A DNA stretch of 64,000 bases from an uncultured Lachnospiraceae bacterium (lineage in GTDB: Bacteria > Bacillota > Clostridia > Lachnospirales > Lachnospiraceae): the NCBI GenBank assembly GCA_910588655.1, contig CAJUPJ010000014.1, forward strand, positions 18,551 through 82,550, given 5' to 3'. A program made the position numbers and the translations under genes. The notes below the pieces were generated by a model, which was not told the origin of the DNA, did no database searches, and saw nothing but the letters and a program-made list of their open reading frames with translations. Positions 37,473 to 47,565 of the stretch are shown piece after piece. Each line of letters starts with the position of its first letter. Position 1 is the first letter of the stretch.

Positions 37473-39251
37473 ATGAAAAATCTTAAAGTAATTACAAAGA
37501 TGGCACTTATAGGCATCACTGTACTTGCTTTCACAATTTTTAGCATACTGTTCTCTATCAACAGCATGAATTCAATTGAACAGCAGACTATAAAGGGTGA
37601 AGAAGAAAGTATCAGGACAGATTATGACAACAGTATTAAAAACGAAGTCCAGATTGTAATAACACTTCTTGACAGTTATAATTCAGATATACAGGCTGGA
37701 ATATATTCAAAAGAAGAAGGCATGAAGCTTGCTGCTGGTAAAATCAGGGCTTTAAGGTATGGCACAGATGGCTATTTCTGGGCAGACCAGTCAGATGGCA
37801 CTAATGTTGTACTGCTTGGAGGCAGCACTGAAGGAACAAACCGTATGGACACAAAAGACGCAACAGGTTATAAGATGGTTGAAGATTTTATAACAAATTC
37901 TGTTAAGAACGGAAGCTATTTCTGTGACTACCAGTATCCTAAAGAGGGTGAAACAGAGCCAAAACCCAAAAGGGCTTATACACAGTATTATGAACCATTT
38001 GACTGGGTAATAGGGACAGGTAATTACATAGACCATATTGATGAGCAAATCGCCGTTTCTGTAGCAAAAGCTGATAAATTCACTAATTCAAAAACAAAGC
38101 TTTTTCTTTCTGTATGTATTGTATTCGCAGGTGCTATTATATTATTCCTGGTATATATGATTGCCAATATTACAAAACCTCTTAGAGCAGTAGGAAAAGA
38201 CATGAAAAATATGTCAGAAGGCAATTTTTCAATCCAGGCAGATAAAGCACTCTTAAAACGCAAAGATGATTTTGGAATTCTTTTAAATATCACAGAAAAG
38301 ATGCGCACTGACATTGGAACGCTTATAAATGGTGTTAAAAAGGAAACAAAGATGATTACAGAAAGCGTGGATGGCATAAGGGCTGATATGGACAACCTGA
38401 ATAATGAGATTGATGATGTGTCTTCAACAACAATACAGCTTTCTGCTTCCATGGAGGAAACTTCTGCCGCATCTGGTGATATTACCAGTATGACAAGGGA
38501 AATAGAGTCTGCTGCAAGAAATGTGGCAGAGCGTGCACAGGAAGGGGCAGAACGTGCACAGGATATTTATAAAAAAGCCGCTAATGCCAAAAATTCCACT
38601 AATGAAACCAAAAACAGCCTGATGGAGCAAAAAGAATTTATAAAAAATAATCTTAATGCTGCACTTGGGAAAGTAAAAATAGTTTCTGAAATTTCCACAT
38701 TAGCAGAATCAATTATGCAAATAACTGCACAGACAAACCTTTTATCACTTAATGCAAGCATTGAAGCAGCAAGGGCAGGTGATGCCGGAAAGGGATTTGC
38801 CGTAGTGGCAGATGAAATAAGGCAGCTTGCAGAAGCCTCACAGGAAAGCACTGAAAATATAAAGAAAGTAACTGAACAGGTAAACGAATCTGTTAAAAGC
38901 CTTGCAAAAGACTCAGAAGCACTGCTGTCATTTATTGATGACCAGGTTATGGACAGTGTACGCTTATTTGACTCTATTTCAAATGATTACAATGAAGATG
39001 CAAGGGAAATTGATTTACTTGTAGCAGACTTTAGTGCAATTTCAGAAGAACTCCTGGCATCCATTAGTAATATTACAGAATCCATAGATGGGATTTCACA
39101 GGCTGCCAGTGAAAGCGCAACAGGTACTGCAAATATTGCAGACCGCATTACCAGTATAGTCAGCACATCTGAGTCAGTTAATAACGCATTACACGGCTCA
39201 AATAAAATCGCTGGCAGGCTTAATGAAGCAACAGATAAATTCAGGCTGTAG
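37473..39251 (+). CDS. Methyl-accepting chemotaxis protein with sCache_2-type sensor
   Basis: A 592-residue receptor. The first membrane helix is at about residues 9-29; the extracellular Cache domain (about 35-190) has [13 protein letters not shown] and [12 protein letters not shown], typical of single-Cache domains that bind small organic acids. A second helix (about 205-228) is followed by HAMP and the signalling domain, with [28 protein letters not shown] precedes the ATG. It is divergent from porB and ends at a terminator. Confidence 0.9.
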   Translation: MKNLKVITKMALIGITVLAFTIFSILFSINSMNSIEQQTIKGEEESIRTDYDNSIKNEVQIVITLLDSYNSDIQAGIYSKEEGMKLAAGKIRALRYGTDGYFWADQSDGTNVVLLGGSTEGTNRMDTKDATGYKMVEDFITNSVKNGSYFCDYQYPKEGETEPKPKRAYTQYYEPFDWVIGTGNYIDHIDEQIAVSVAKADKFTNSKTKLFLSVCIVFAGAIILFLVYMIANITKPLRAVGKDMKNMSEGNFSIQADKALLKRKDDFGILLNITEKMRTDIGTLINGVKKETKMITESVDGIRADMDNLNNEIDDVSSTTIQLSASMEETSAASGDITSMTREIESAARNVAERAQEGAERAQDIYKKAANAKNSTNETKNSLMEQKEFIKNNLNAALGKVKIVSEISTLAESIMQITAQTNLLSLNASIEAARAGDAGKGFAVVADEIRQLAEASQESTENIKKVTEQVNESVKSLAKDSEALLSFIDDQVMDSVRLFDSISNDYNEDAREIDLLVADFSAISEELLASISNITESIDGISQAASESATGTANIADRITSIVSTSESVNNALHGSNKIAGRLNEATDKFRL

Positions 39252-39265
39252 CCAATACAGCACCA

Positions 39266-39298
39266 GAGGGATGCACCATAACACCAGGCGCATCCCTC
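39266..39298. terminator. Terminator between chemoreceptor and argR genes
   Basis: GAGGGATGC and GCATCCCTC pair, followed on the plus strand by ATTTTATG. It separates convergent genes and may work in both directions. Confidence 0.7.
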
Positions 39299-39301
39299 AT
39301 T

Positions 39302-39760
39302 TTATGTTTCTTCTTTCATAAACTTTGAAATCTTCTCCATAACACTGGCAACTTCCCCTGTTGAACGTATAGCACACATAACCGTGTCATCTCCTGCAAT
39401 AGTCCCTGCCACTCCTGGTATCTCAATATTATCAATAGCTGCTGCTACTGCCATTGCCATACCTGAAAGCGTCCTTATTACAAGAATATTTTCTGCCTGT
39501 TCCATCCATAAAAAACCATCCCTTAACACACTTACATATTTGCTGTAAAGATTTGTTTCTTTCTCCTGGAGCTGTGTATATTTCTGGTGCACACCGTCTA
39601 CAGTAACTTTAGTAAGCTTAAGCTCCCGTATATCCCTTGATATAGTTGCCTGGGTAACTGGAAAACCAGCCCTCTCAAGACGTTCGCCAAGTTCCTCCTG
39701 TGTTTCAATCTGGTATTTCCCAATAAGTTCAAGTATCTTAGCACGTCTTTCTATTTTCAT
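39302..39760 (-). CDS. argR: Arginine repressor ArgR
   Basis: A 152-residue ArgR/AhrC protein. The N-terminal winged helix (about 1-70) has FPVTQATISRDIRELKL, and the C-terminal hexamerisation and arginine-binding domain has GVAGTIAGDDTVMCAIRS with the Asp pair that binds arginine. The position after nadK and tlyA matches the conserved Firmicutes dxs-tlyA-nadK-argR(-recN) order. recN is not next here; a chemoreceptor gene follows convergently. Confidence 0.94.
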   Translation of the reverse strand: MKIERRAKILELIGKYQIETQEELGERLERAGFPVTQATISRDIRELKLTKVTVDGVHQKYTQLQEKETNLYSKYVSVLRDGFLWMEQAENILVIRTLSGMAMAVAAAIDNIEIPGVAGTIAGDDTVMCAIRSTGEVASVMEKISKFMKEET

Positions 39761-39825
39761 AATTCCCCCGTTCCTGTCCTGGTAAAATCTGTTTGCTGGC
39801 AGCAGATAATAACGTTTTACATATT

Positions 39826-40692
39826 CTATGCCTGGTTAAGCTTTTCACGCATCCTTTCATAAAAACCTATGCCAGAAAGCTTTATTATCTGTGTTACGGC
39901 ATGTGGTACTTCAATTACAAGCCTGTCCCCTGTAGAAAGTTCCCCTACATTCCTTCCATCTGCTGCCACTACTGCAAGGTCTGCACCTGTATCTTTTGTC
40001 TGTCCTATTTCAAGTGTTATCCTGTCAGATGCATCCACTATAAGGCTTCTCTTATTAAGTGCATGGGGACAGACCGGGGTAACAATTATAGCCTTAAGAT
40101 GTGGTACTAAAACAGGCCCGCCTGCTGAAAGGTTATAGCCTGTTGAACCTGTAGGCGTCGATATTATTATCCCATCTGCCCTGTAAATATCTGCAAGTTC
40201 ATTATTTAAATATACTTTTATAGTAATAAGCCTTGCCCCGCCTCTTTTGCTTACAACAATATCATTTAATGCATAACATGAAGAACGGCTGTCTGGCTGT
40301 TTAAAATGTAAAATCTCTTTAAGCATTATACGGTTTTCAATTGTAAAATCATTATTAAACAGGCGCTCAAGTGCAGCATCAACATTATTGCGTTCTACTT
40401 CTGTAAGGAAGCCAAGGTTTCCTGTATTTACGCCAATAACCGGAAGTTCCTTATGTACAAGGTCTATTGCGGCTTGTATCATCGTACCGTCACCACCCAG
40501 GACTATTGCACATTCTGTACCATCTGGTATCTGTGACACATCTGTAAAATGCCGTATGCCTGCTGAGGCTGACATCTTGTTCTCAAGTATAATGCATTTT
40601 TTCCCACATTTTCCCATATACTCCATAATATGCTGTACCATATCATGGTTTGCCTTTTTGTCACTGTTTGTAATTATGCAAAACTGTTCCAT
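39826..40692 (-). CDS. nadK: NAD kinase
   Basis: A 288-residue enzyme phosphorylating NAD to NADP. VLGGDGTMIQAA (GGDGT motif, about residues 67-78), GNLGFLTEV, YALNDIVV and DGIIISTPTGSTGYNLSAGGP (the conserved glycine-rich element, shorter parts visible) define the family. The ATG at 40692 is 9 nt after GAGGA; a TTG at 40701 is the other option. It lies 12 nt after tlyA. Confidence 0.95.
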   Translation of the reverse strand: MEQFCIITNSDKKANHDMVQHIMEYMGKCGKKCIILENKMSASAGIRHFTDVSQIPDGTECAIVLGGDGTMIQAAIDLVHKELPVIGVNTGNLGFLTEVERNNVDAALERLFNNDFTIENRIMLKEILHFKQPDSRSSCYALNDIVVSKRGGARLITIKVYLNNELADIYRADGIIISTPTGSTGYNLSAGGPVLVPHLKAIIVTPVCPHALNKRSLIVDASDRITLEIGQTKDTGADLAVVAADGRNVGELSTGDRLVIEVPHAVTQIIKLSGIGFYERMREKLNQA

Positions 40693-40704
40693 TATAGCCA
40701 ATCC

Positions 40705-41571
40705 TCACTTATCCAGGTCTGTATGTGCCTGTTCCACAATATCTTCTGCAAGCTGCCTGTAACTGTTTTCAAATTCCTCTTTTGCTTTATCTGCCTCTGT
40801 GCCACCATTTTCCAGACTGCCTGTAATACCACCTGCTTTTTCAATATACAGCAGGTATTCTATATTCCCTTCTGGCCCTTTTATTGGTGAATAGCTTAAA
40901 CTTATAATATTAAAGCCTGCTGCCAGTACATATACCATAATATTTTCCACAACTTCAAGGTGTACTGTCTTATCACGCACTACACCCTTCTTGCCGACTT
41001 TTTCACGCCCTGCTTCAAACTGTGGTTTTACAAGGCATACTGCCCTTCCGCCATCTGCCATAAGGCTGCGTATAGGAAGCAGCACCTTTGTAAGTGATAT
41101 AAATGCAACATCTACTGAAACAAAGCTTATTTTATCCGGGATTTCATTATGTGTTATATACCTTATATTAGTTTTCTCAAGGGATATTACACGCGCATCC
41201 TGGCGCAGCTTCCATGCAAGCTGGTTTGTGCCAACATCTACAGCATAAACCTTTGCTGCCCCGTTCTGTAACATGCAGTCAGTAAAACCGCCCGTTGAAG
41301 AACCTGCATCAAGGCAGACAAGCCCTTCAAGGTTAATATCCCATAAGGAAACTGCCTTTTCAAGTTTAAAACCGCCCCTGCTCACATACTTCATTGCTGC
41401 TGCTTTTACCTGTATGTCTGCATCTTCTTCAAATGTACTGCCTGCCTTGTCCTCACGCTGCCCGTTTACAAAAACATCTCCTGCCATTATTACTGCTTTC
41501 GCCTTTTCCCTTGACTCTGCAAGGCATCTTCTGACAAGAAGTACATCAAGCCTTTCCTTTTTCTTCTTCAT
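40705..41571 (-). CDS. tlyA: TlyA family rRNA (cytidine-2'-O)-methyltransferase
   Basis: A 288-residue protein with an N-terminal S4 RNA-binding domain (about 8-65; RLDVLLVRRCLAESREKAK) and an FtsJ-like methyltransferase domain (about 70-260). CLDAGSSTGGFTDC is the SAM motif, and the K-D-K-E set is suggested by RGGFKLEKA, SFVSVDVAFISL and CLVKPQFE. It is annotated in Bacillus as YqxC. The start lies 26 nt inside the end of dxs. Confidence 0.92.
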   Translation of the reverse strand: MKKKKERLDVLLVRRCLAESREKAKAVIMAGDVFVNGQREDKAGSTFEEDADIQVKAAAMKYVSRGGFKLEKAVSLWDINLEGLVCLDAGSSTGGFTDCMLQNGAAKVYAVDVGTNQLAWKLRQDARVISLEKTNIRYITHNEIPDKISFVSVDVAFISLTKVLLPIRSLMADGGRAVCLVKPQFEAGREKVGKKGVVRDKTVHLEVVENIMVYVLAAGFNIISLSYSPIKGPEGNIEYLLYIEKAGGITGSLENGGTEADKAKEEFENSYRQLAEDIVEQAHTDLDK

Positions 41572-43432
41572 ATGCTTCTAGCACCCTTCCAGCAATCCTG
41601 TCTGCACTAATTCCGTATTTTTTCTTTAAAATACTTACAGAGCCATGCTCTAAAAACCTGTCTGGAAGCCCGATGCAAATGGTTCTGGAACTTTTATCCC
41701 TTTCATTAACCCATCCTGCAACAGCCTGCCCAAAACCTCCTGTAACAACGCCTTCTTCTAAAGTTACAAGAAGGCTGTGCCCTTTTAATGCCTCTTCTAA
41801 AAGCCCTGTATCAAATGGTTTTAAAAAGCGCATATTGGCAACAGATATATCAAGCCCTTTTTCCTTTAATATGCCATGTACTTCCATAGCAGCCTGTACC
41901 ATGCTTCCTGCTGCAAGCAGCACTATGCCATGCCCTTTTTTAATCCACTCACCTTTTCCATGTTCTAATGGCTGCTTATATCCACTAAGCCCTGTATATG
42001 ACTCCCCTCTTGGATAGCGTATTGCAACAGGAGCGTCCTGTTTTAATGCAAATTCAAGCATTTCCCCAAGCTCCCATGAATTTTTAGGCGCTAAAACTGT
42101 TAAACCAGGCATAGGCATCATAAGGGCTATATCAAAAATTCCCTGGTGTGTTTCACCATCGCTGCCAACTATGCCAGCCCTGTCAGCCATAAATACAACT
42201 GGAAGCCTGCAAATACATACATCATGCAGTATCTGGTCATATGCACGCTGTAAGAATGTTGAATATATTGCAACTACCGGCTTAAGCCCGCCTGCTGCCA
42301 TTCCTGCAGCAAATGTTACAGCATGTTCTTCTGCTATGCCCACATCAAAAAACCTGTCCGGGAATTTTTCAGAAAATGCAGACAGCCCTGTACCAGCGGG
42401 CATTGCTGCTGTTACTGCTGTAATCCTTTTATCCTTACTGGCAAGTTCTGTTATCTTCCTGCTAAATACATCCGTATATGTTTCTTTTAAGCCTTCACTC
42501 TTCCTTGCAGAGCCGTCACGCACAAAAAACGGTGCAACGCCATGAAATGAAGAAGGGTCTTTTTCTGCTGGCGGATAGCCTTTGCCCTTCTTAGTACAGA
42601 CATGTACAAGGACAGCACCTTTTACCTTTGACGCCCCATCAAATGCAGAAACCATCTTTTTAACATCATGCCCGTCTATAGGCCCGATATACTTAATGCC
42701 CATATCCTCAAAGAGCATACCAGGAATAAATACCCTTTTTAAAACATCCTTAAACCCTCTTATGCTTGTTGTAATCCTCTCCCCTATATGTGGCATCTTT
42801 TTAAGGATTTTCTCCACATCCTCTTTTAAGCCCATATAATTAGTATTTGTCCTTATATTTCCAAGATACCCTGCCATACCGCCTACATTTTTGGCAATAG
42901 ACATCTGGTTATCATTTAATACAATTATAAGGTTTGATTTAAGCCGCGCTGCATTATTTAAAGCTTCATATGCCATGCCGCCAGAAAGCGCACCGTCACC
43001 AATAACTGCAAAAATCTTCTGTACACCATCCCTTATATCCCTTGCCTTGGCAAAGCCAACTGCTGCACTTATGGATGTAGAACTGTGTCCTGTGTCAAAT
43101 ACATCACAGGGGTTTTCTGCCCTCTTGGGAAAGCCGCTTATCCCGCCATACTGCCTGAGGTTTGCAAATTCCTCTTTCCTGCCTGTAAGTATCTTATGTG
43201 TATAACTCTGGTGGCCTACATCCCATATAATCTGGTCATATGGCAGTTCACAGCACAGGTGTATTGCCATGCACAGCTCCACAACACCAAGGTTTGAAGC
43301 CAGATGCCCCCCTGTACGGCTGACATTTTTTACAATAAAACGCCTTATCTCCCATGCAAGCTTCTTATAATCACATGCATCTATATTTTTTATATCATTT
43401 GGCTGGTTTATCCTTTCAAGTAATCCATACAC
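41546..43432 (-). CDS. dxs: 1-deoxy-D-xylulose-5-phosphate synthase
   Basis: A 628-residue transketolase-like enzyme that condenses pyruvate and glyceraldehyde 3-phosphate, the first step of the non-mevalonate isoprenoid pathway. TPP motif: GDGALSGGMAYEALNNA; SRTGGHLASNLGVVEL and GHQSYTHKILTGR lie near the N-terminus; DRAGIVGSDGETHQG is the pyrimidine-binding region. GTG at 43432 is the start: GAGGAG is 9 nt upstream and it clears the ispA stop. It lies in the ispA-dxs-tlyA run. Confidence 0.95.
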   Translation of the reverse strand: MYGLLERINQPNDIKNIDACDYKKLAWEIRRFIVKNVSRTGGHLASNLGVVELCMAIHLCCELPYDQIIWDVGHQSYTHKILTGRKEEFANLRQYGGISGFPKRAENPCDVFDTGHSSTSISAAVGFAKARDIRDGVQKIFAVIGDGALSGGMAYEALNNAARLKSNLIIVLNDNQMSIAKNVGGMAGYLGNIRTNTNYMGLKEDVEKILKKMPHIGERITTSIRGFKDVLKRVFIPGMLFEDMGIKYIGPIDGHDVKKMVSAFDGASKVKGAVLVHVCTKKGKGYPPAEKDPSSFHGVAPFFVRDGSARKSEGLKETYTDVFSRKITELASKDKRITAVTAAMPAGTGLSAFSEKFPDRFFDVGIAEEHAVTFAAGMAAGGLKPVVAIYSTFLQRAYDQILHDVCICRLPVVFMADRAGIVGSDGETHQGIFDIALMMPMPGLTVLAPKNSWELGEMLEFALKQDAPVAIRYPRGESYTGLSGYKQPLEHGKGEWIKKGHGIVLLAAGSMVQAAMEVHGILKEKGLDISVANMRFLKPFDTGLLEEALKGHSLLVTLEEGVVTGGFGQAVAGWVNERDKSSRTICIGLPDRFLEHGSVSILKKKYGISADRIAGRVLEAYEEEKGKA

Positions 43433-43445
43433 TATTAATTTCTCC

Positions 43446-44345
43446 TCACTTTTTGCGATTGATAAGCATTTCAACTAATGTATACAGGAACTCATTCTGT
43501 ACTGGCATATTGCCAAGTATTCCCAGTGCCTTTTCCGAATAATCCCTGACTGCCTGTTCCGCCTGTTCCATACCGTAAACAGATACATACGTTGACTTTG
43601 CATTTCTTTCATCACTGTGGACTGGTTTGCCAAGTTCTTCTGGTGTGCTTGTAATATCAAGTATATCATCCTGTATCTGGAACGCCATCCCGGTATAATG
43701 CCCTGCCTTTTCAAGCTCTGCTACAGTCCCGTTATCTGCACCTGCAAGGACTGCACCTGCCATAAATGCAGCTTCAATAAGTGCACCTGTCTTTAAACTA
43801 TATATAAAAGAAAGCTCCTCTTCATTAAGAGCCTCCCCTGTCTTTTCAACATCCACAACCTGGCCGCCAGCCATGCCATAAATCCCTGCCTTGTGTGCAA
43901 GGATTTTCAGTGCTTTTGCCTTTAATAAAATCTTATGCCCGTCCTCAAAGTCTGACATTGCAGTTTCAAACGCGTAATTAAGCAGCACATCCCCTGCAAG
44001 TATTCCCATATCCTCACCAAATACTATATGCGTTGTTTTCCTGCCGCGCCTGTACTCATCATTATCCATTGCTGGCAGGTCATCATGCACAAGCGAATAC
44101 GTGTGTATCATCTCTATAGCCGCCATAAATGGAAGCACAAGGCTTTCCCCGCTCCCTCCCGCCATCTTGTATGTTTCCCACATAATCATAGGACGCAGCC
44201 TCTTGCCGCCTGCCATAAGGCTGTATTCCATTGCATCAGCTATTGTCTTCTGGTATACAATGTCCTTTGGCAGGAATTCCCTGGTTATTTTTCCAATCCA
44301 CTCCGTTTCTTCCTTAAGCTGCCTGTTAAAAGCCTCTTTATCCAT
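43446..44345 (-). CDS. ispA: Polyprenyl (farnesyl/geranylgeranyl) diphosphate synthase
   Basis: A 299-residue trans-isoprenyl diphosphate synthase. The first aspartate-rich motif DDLPAMDND is the DDxxxxD form (about residue 85), and the second is QIQDDILD (about 220). GGKRLRP binds the homoallylic substrate. Chain length cannot be set with confidence. ATG at 44345 is taken as start; a TTG nine codons upstream also lies in frame. It is between xseB and dxs. Confidence 0.92.
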   Translation of the reverse strand: MDKEAFNRQLKEETEWIGKITREFLPKDIVYQKTIADAMEYSLMAGGKRLRPMIMWETYKMAGGSGESLVLPFMAAIEMIHTYSLVHDDLPAMDNDEYRRGRKTTHIVFGEDMGILAGDVLLNYAFETAMSDFEDGHKILLKAKALKILAHKAGIYGMAGGQVVDVEKTGEALNEEELSFIYSLKTGALIEAAFMAGAVLAGADNGTVAELEKAGHYTGMAFQIQDDILDITSTPEELGKPVHSDERNAKSTYVSVYGMEQAEQAVRDYSEKALGILGNMPVQNEFLYTLVEMLINRKK

Positions 44346-44425
44346 ATAAAATAAACCATACCTTTCCAGCAAATCTTATGTTTATATCCACAGCCACCCT
44401 TCCTGTGCAGTATAACAAACAATCT

Positions 44426-44623
44426 TTAATCTTCACATTTCCCAATAGTAATTAACTTTTTCTCAACCTTGTCCAGTGCATCATTACAGTTTTTTACCAG
44501 TTTCATGCCTTCTTCATACATTTTAAAAGACTCCTCCAGCGTAAGTTCTCCGCCCTGGAGCTGTCCTATAATATTATCAAGATTTTCAAATGACTGTTCA
44601 AGTGTCATTTTCTTTGCTGCCAT
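44426..44623 (-). CDS. xseB: Exodeoxyribonuclease VII small subunit
   Basis: A 65-residue helical protein with the family core LTLEESFKMYEEGMKLVKNC followed by LDKVEKK. It binds XseA in the exonuclease VII complex that degrades single-stranded DNA. It follows xseA by 89 nt that contain two hairpins. Confidence 0.93.
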   Translation of the reverse strand: MAAKKMTLEQSFENLDNIIGQLQGGELTLEESFKMYEEGMKLVKNCNDALDKVEKKLITIGKCED

Positions 44624-44652
44624 ATCCCTTTGCCTCTCTCTTTCACAATAAA

Positions 44653-44727
44653 TGAAAAATGCCGCTTTTGCATTTTTCTAAGAATGGCTTAGTTTTACTA
44701 AGGCGGTGTCCTTTACCGCCTTAGTGG
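44653..44727 (-). other. Two hairpins between xseA and xseB
   Basis: CTAAGGCGG pairs with CCGCCTTAG (about 44699-44726), overlapping the last XseA codons, and GAAAAATGC pairs with GCATTTTT(C) at 44652-44678. They may adjust the relative yield of the two subunits; neither has a long T-run. Confidence 0.5.
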
Positions 44728-45927
44728 AACTTCATTCTTTACATTCTTTACATTAACAACCGCCTGTCCGTCCTGCATGTGCAGTACCAGTTCCTGTCCC
44801 GGGCTGATTTCACCCACTGATTTTACACTACTCCCGTCTTCTTTAGCTACATAAGAATAGCCGCCTTTAAGCTTATACAACGGCGACAGCCCCTTAAGCT
44901 CTTCTATATACAGTTCAAGCTGGTGCTTTGCTGCTGTAACTTTCTGTTCCATAAGAAGTGAAAGCCTGTCCTGGCAGTCCGCCGCATAAAGCCTCCTCTG
45001 GCGCACCATGTCCCCTGGGCTTAAGCTGTCTAACATTGTTTCATATTGTGCAAGCTTTAACTTCTTAATCTTTAAAATATTATTTACCTGCCATTTAAGC
45101 GAATAAGCTGCTTCCCTTAATGCGGTTTCTGCTTCCTTGTATGGAAATACTGCAAGTTCTGCTGCCGCAGAAGGTGTAGGCGCTCTTAAATCTGCCACAA
45201 AATCTGCTATTGTTGTATCTGTTTCATGCCCCACAGCAGAAACTACAGGCTTTGTACATGCATATACTGCCCTTGCAAGCTTTTCCGAATTAAATGCCCA
45301 TAAATCCTCTATAGAGCCTCCGCCCCTGCCTATTATAATTGTATCAACATCTGTCTTTTCAAAATACCTGATACCTTCAATAACTGTATCTTCTGCACCC
45401 TCACCCTGTACCCTTGCAGGATAAAGATATATCTGCACATATGGGTTACGCCTTGCTGCCACATTGCATATATCATGGATAACTGCACCTTCTGGTGCGG
45501 TTACAACACCAATGCTTTTTGCATATGCTGGTATCTTCTTTTTTCTGTCTGCATCAAAAAGCCCCTCTTCTAAAAGGCGCTTTTTCATCTTCTCATATTC
45601 TTCATATAACCTGCCGCCGCCATCCCTTATAATCTTCCTGGCATAAAGCTGGTATTTGCCATCACGTTCATAAACACTTATGCTTCCCTGCACTATAACA
45701 CCGCTGCCTTCTTCCATCTTAAACCCTAAACCCTGGCGCATTGAAGCAAACATAACGCAGGAAAGCTGTGATGAACTGTCTTTAATTGTAAAATAAATAT
45801 GCCCTGATGAATGATATTTACAGTTGGACACCTCTCCCCTTACAGAAATATTATTTAGTGCATATTCCCTGGCAAACATATTTTTAATATATAAATTTAC
45901 CTGTGAAACTGACCTGGCTTCCCCCAT
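44713..45927 (-). CDS. xseA: Exodeoxyribonuclease VII large subunit
   Basis: A 404-residue protein. It has an N-terminal OB-fold (about 1-100; VRGEVSNCKYHSSGHIYFTIKD in shorter conserved pieces) and the ExoVII catalytic region (about 120-320) with GVVTAPEGAVIHDI, IIGRGGGSIEDLWAFN and SAVGHETDTTIADFVADLRAPTP-type motifs. It starts 4 nt after nusB with GGAGGAG upstream. Confidence 0.95.
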   Translation of the reverse strand: MGEARSVSQVNLYIKNMFAREYALNNISVRGEVSNCKYHSSGHIYFTIKDSSSQLSCVMFASMRQGLGFKMEEGSGVIVQGSISVYERDGKYQLYARKIIRDGGGRLYEEYEKMKKRLLEEGLFDADRKKKIPAYAKSIGVVTAPEGAVIHDICNVAARRNPYVQIYLYPARVQGEGAEDTVIEGIRYFEKTDVDTIIIGRGGGSIEDLWAFNSEKLARAVYACTKPVVSAVGHETDTTIADFVADLRAPTPSAAAELAVFPYKEAETALREAAYSLKWQVNNILKIKKLKLAQYETMLDSLSPGDMVRQRRLYAADCQDRLSLLMEQKVTAAKHQLELYIEELKGLSPLYKLKGGYSYVAKEDGSSVKSVGEISPGQELVLHMQDGQAVVNVKNVKNEVPLRR

Positions 45928-45931
45928 AACA

Positions 45932-46393
45932 TCACTCCTCCAGGCTGTTATTCTCCTGGCTTTCTTTATTTTCCTTATTATCTTTCTCTTTACTTTTTAC
46001 AACTGATGCAAGAATTCCGTTAATAAACCCTTTTGCCTTATCAGCACAGTACAGCTTTGAAAGCTCTACTGCCTCATTAATAGCTACGCCGTCTGGTACA
46101 TCATCTGAATAAAGCAGTTCAAAGACAGCCAGACGCAGCACTGTAAGCTCTGCCTTAGCTATCCTGTTTACTGTCCATCCTTTAGACTTTGCTTCAATCT
46201 GTGCATCAATTTCTTCAAGATGTTCCAATACAATGTTAAACTTATTACGAAGTTCCTCTTTATCCTTTTCAGATGCATTCTCTATCTCTTCTTCAAGATA
46301 GTTTTCTGCCTGGTTTTTAACATCTTCTTTATTGTAAAAATCCAGACGGAACAGCATAATGTATAAATTTTCCCTTATTTTTTTTCTTGTCAT
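45932..46393 (-). CDS. nusB: Transcription antitermination factor NusB
   Basis: A 153-residue all-helical RNA-binding protein. It has LYIMLFRLDFY near the start, WTVNRIAKAELTVLRLAVFELLY in the middle and the GVAINEAVELSKLYC motif. The C-terminal 15 residues are a low-complexity KEKDNKENKESQENN tail. It acts in rRNA antitermination with NusE. It lies between asp23 and xseA, the usual Firmicutes order. Confidence 0.94.
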   Translation of the reverse strand: MTRKKIRENLYIMLFRLDFYNKEDVKNQAENYLEEEIENASEKDKEELRNKFNIVLEHLEEIDAQIEAKSKGWTVNRIAKAELTVLRLAVFELLYSDDVPDGVAINEAVELSKLYCADKAKGFINGILASVVKSKEKDNKENKESQENNSLEE

Positions 46394-46446
46394 AATCTCT
46401 ACCGTACCTTACTTTCCTGCCTTCCTGTGCTGCTGTTTATACATTA

Positions 46447-46824
46447 TTATTCACTTAAATTCACTCCTGCAACCCTGACATTTACTTCAGGAACTACAAG
46501 ACCTGTCATTGTTTCAATCTGCTGGCTTACCCTGTTCTGTACCTGTTCTGATACGCTTTTAATGCTGTAACCATATTTTACATTAAGCATAATATCTACA
46601 TGTACAAGACCCTCTTCCATTGTTACCTTAACGCCTTTTGACAGTTTCTTCATGCCAAACTTGCCTATCAGCTCATTAGTAATATTTCCTGCCATTGAGC
46701 TTACACCGTCAGTTTCTGTAGCCGCAATCGCCGCTATAATAGCAACAACATCTGATGCAATTTTGACTTCTCCTGTTCCTTTTTTCTCCATAACATACTC
46801 CTTTGGTTCTTGTTCCTTTGACAT
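46447..46824 (-). CDS. Asp23/Gls24 family (DUF322) protein
   Basis: A 125-residue Asp23 domain protein. GEVKIASDVVAIIAAIAATE, followed by GVSSMAG, and then the LVHVDIMLNVKYGYSIK strand region are typical. Proteins of this family sit at the membrane and are linked to envelope stress or, in Clostridia, found before nusB. The ATG at 46824 has AAGGAGGGG 7-9 nt upstream; the open frame extends to 46866. Confidence 0.9.
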   Translation of the reverse strand: MSKEQEPKEYVMEKKGTGEVKIASDVVAIIAAIAATETDGVSSMAGNITNELIGKFGMKKLSKGVKVTMEEGLVHVDIMLNVKYGYSIKSVSEQVQNRVSQQIETMTGLVVPEVNVRVAGVNLSE

Positions 46825-46914
46825 GCCAGTCCCCTCCTTGGTTCTGTATATACACAAGTTATACACCTACGTCTAATTCATTATACCAAAATGGCAAGGA
46901 TTTGCAATCTTTAC

Positions 46915-47153
46915 TTTAAGTTATCTTGTTTTAAAAATCACATATACTGGATTTAGCTGGCAAATCCAAAGTGTCTTACATGAAAAAAGCACGCTTCCGC
47001 TTGGACAGCTCACGCAATGGATGCATAAAGCCCTAAAGTACAGGGCTTAAGCACCAGCGGCGCTGTACAGCTTTTTCATGTAAGCACATTTGGAATTTGC
47101 CAGCAATCTACACTTTGGTAATTTATAAAAATATTTTCCAAAAGATAACTATA
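46915..47153. repeat. Palindromic repeat element, copy 3
   Basis: AGTTATCTTGTTTT at the left pairs with AAAAGATAACT at 47138-47148. The core stem 46957-47103 pairs CTGGCAAATCC with GGAATTTGCCAG and carries CGCTTCCGCTTGGAC, GGGCTTAAGCACCAGCGGC and CATAAAGCCC as in copy 1, and in the same orientation. It begins in the 120-bp asp23 upstream region. Confidence 0.8.
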
Positions 47154-47531
47154 AATGGGGACGGAGGTTATTCTGCCAGCCACTTATTAACTAGCGGAAT
47201 AGTTGCCACTTACAACAATATGAATACTAGAAAGATACCTGAAAATTGCCGTACGTCTGAATCTCCTGCCATTCCCCATAATTTACAGTCATCTGCCAGC
47301 CTGTTTTTCTGTAATTTTGCCAGAAGCTGGGACAGAAAATATTTTTATAAATTACCAAAATGTAGATTAGCTGGTAATTTTCAAATGTATTCCAATGAAC
47401 AGATGTACGAAGCCGCTGGTGCTTATATCCTGTATTTGTTGTTCTGAAAGAACAACTAGGATATTATGCACCATTGCGTGCGAGTCCAAGCGGGAGCGTT
47501 CTGTTCATGGAAGTACATTTGAAATTACCAG
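47143..47531. repeat. Palindromic repeat elements, copy 4 and flanking module
   Basis: A module starting ATAACTATAAATGGGG, with TTATTCTGCCAGCCACTTATTAA, runs to CCCCATAATTTACAGTCATC near 47290. This is followed by AAAATATTTTTATAAATTACCAAA and the core stem 47371-47531, in which CTGGTAATTTTCAAATG pairs with CATTTGAAATTACCAG. The core has the opposite orientation to copy 3. Compensating changes (TGGCAAATTCC to TGGTAATTTTC, matched in the other arm) show that pairing is conserved. Confidence 0.75.
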
Positions 47532-47565
47532 CCCACTCATGCAAACTAAAGCAGACGTAAATCCC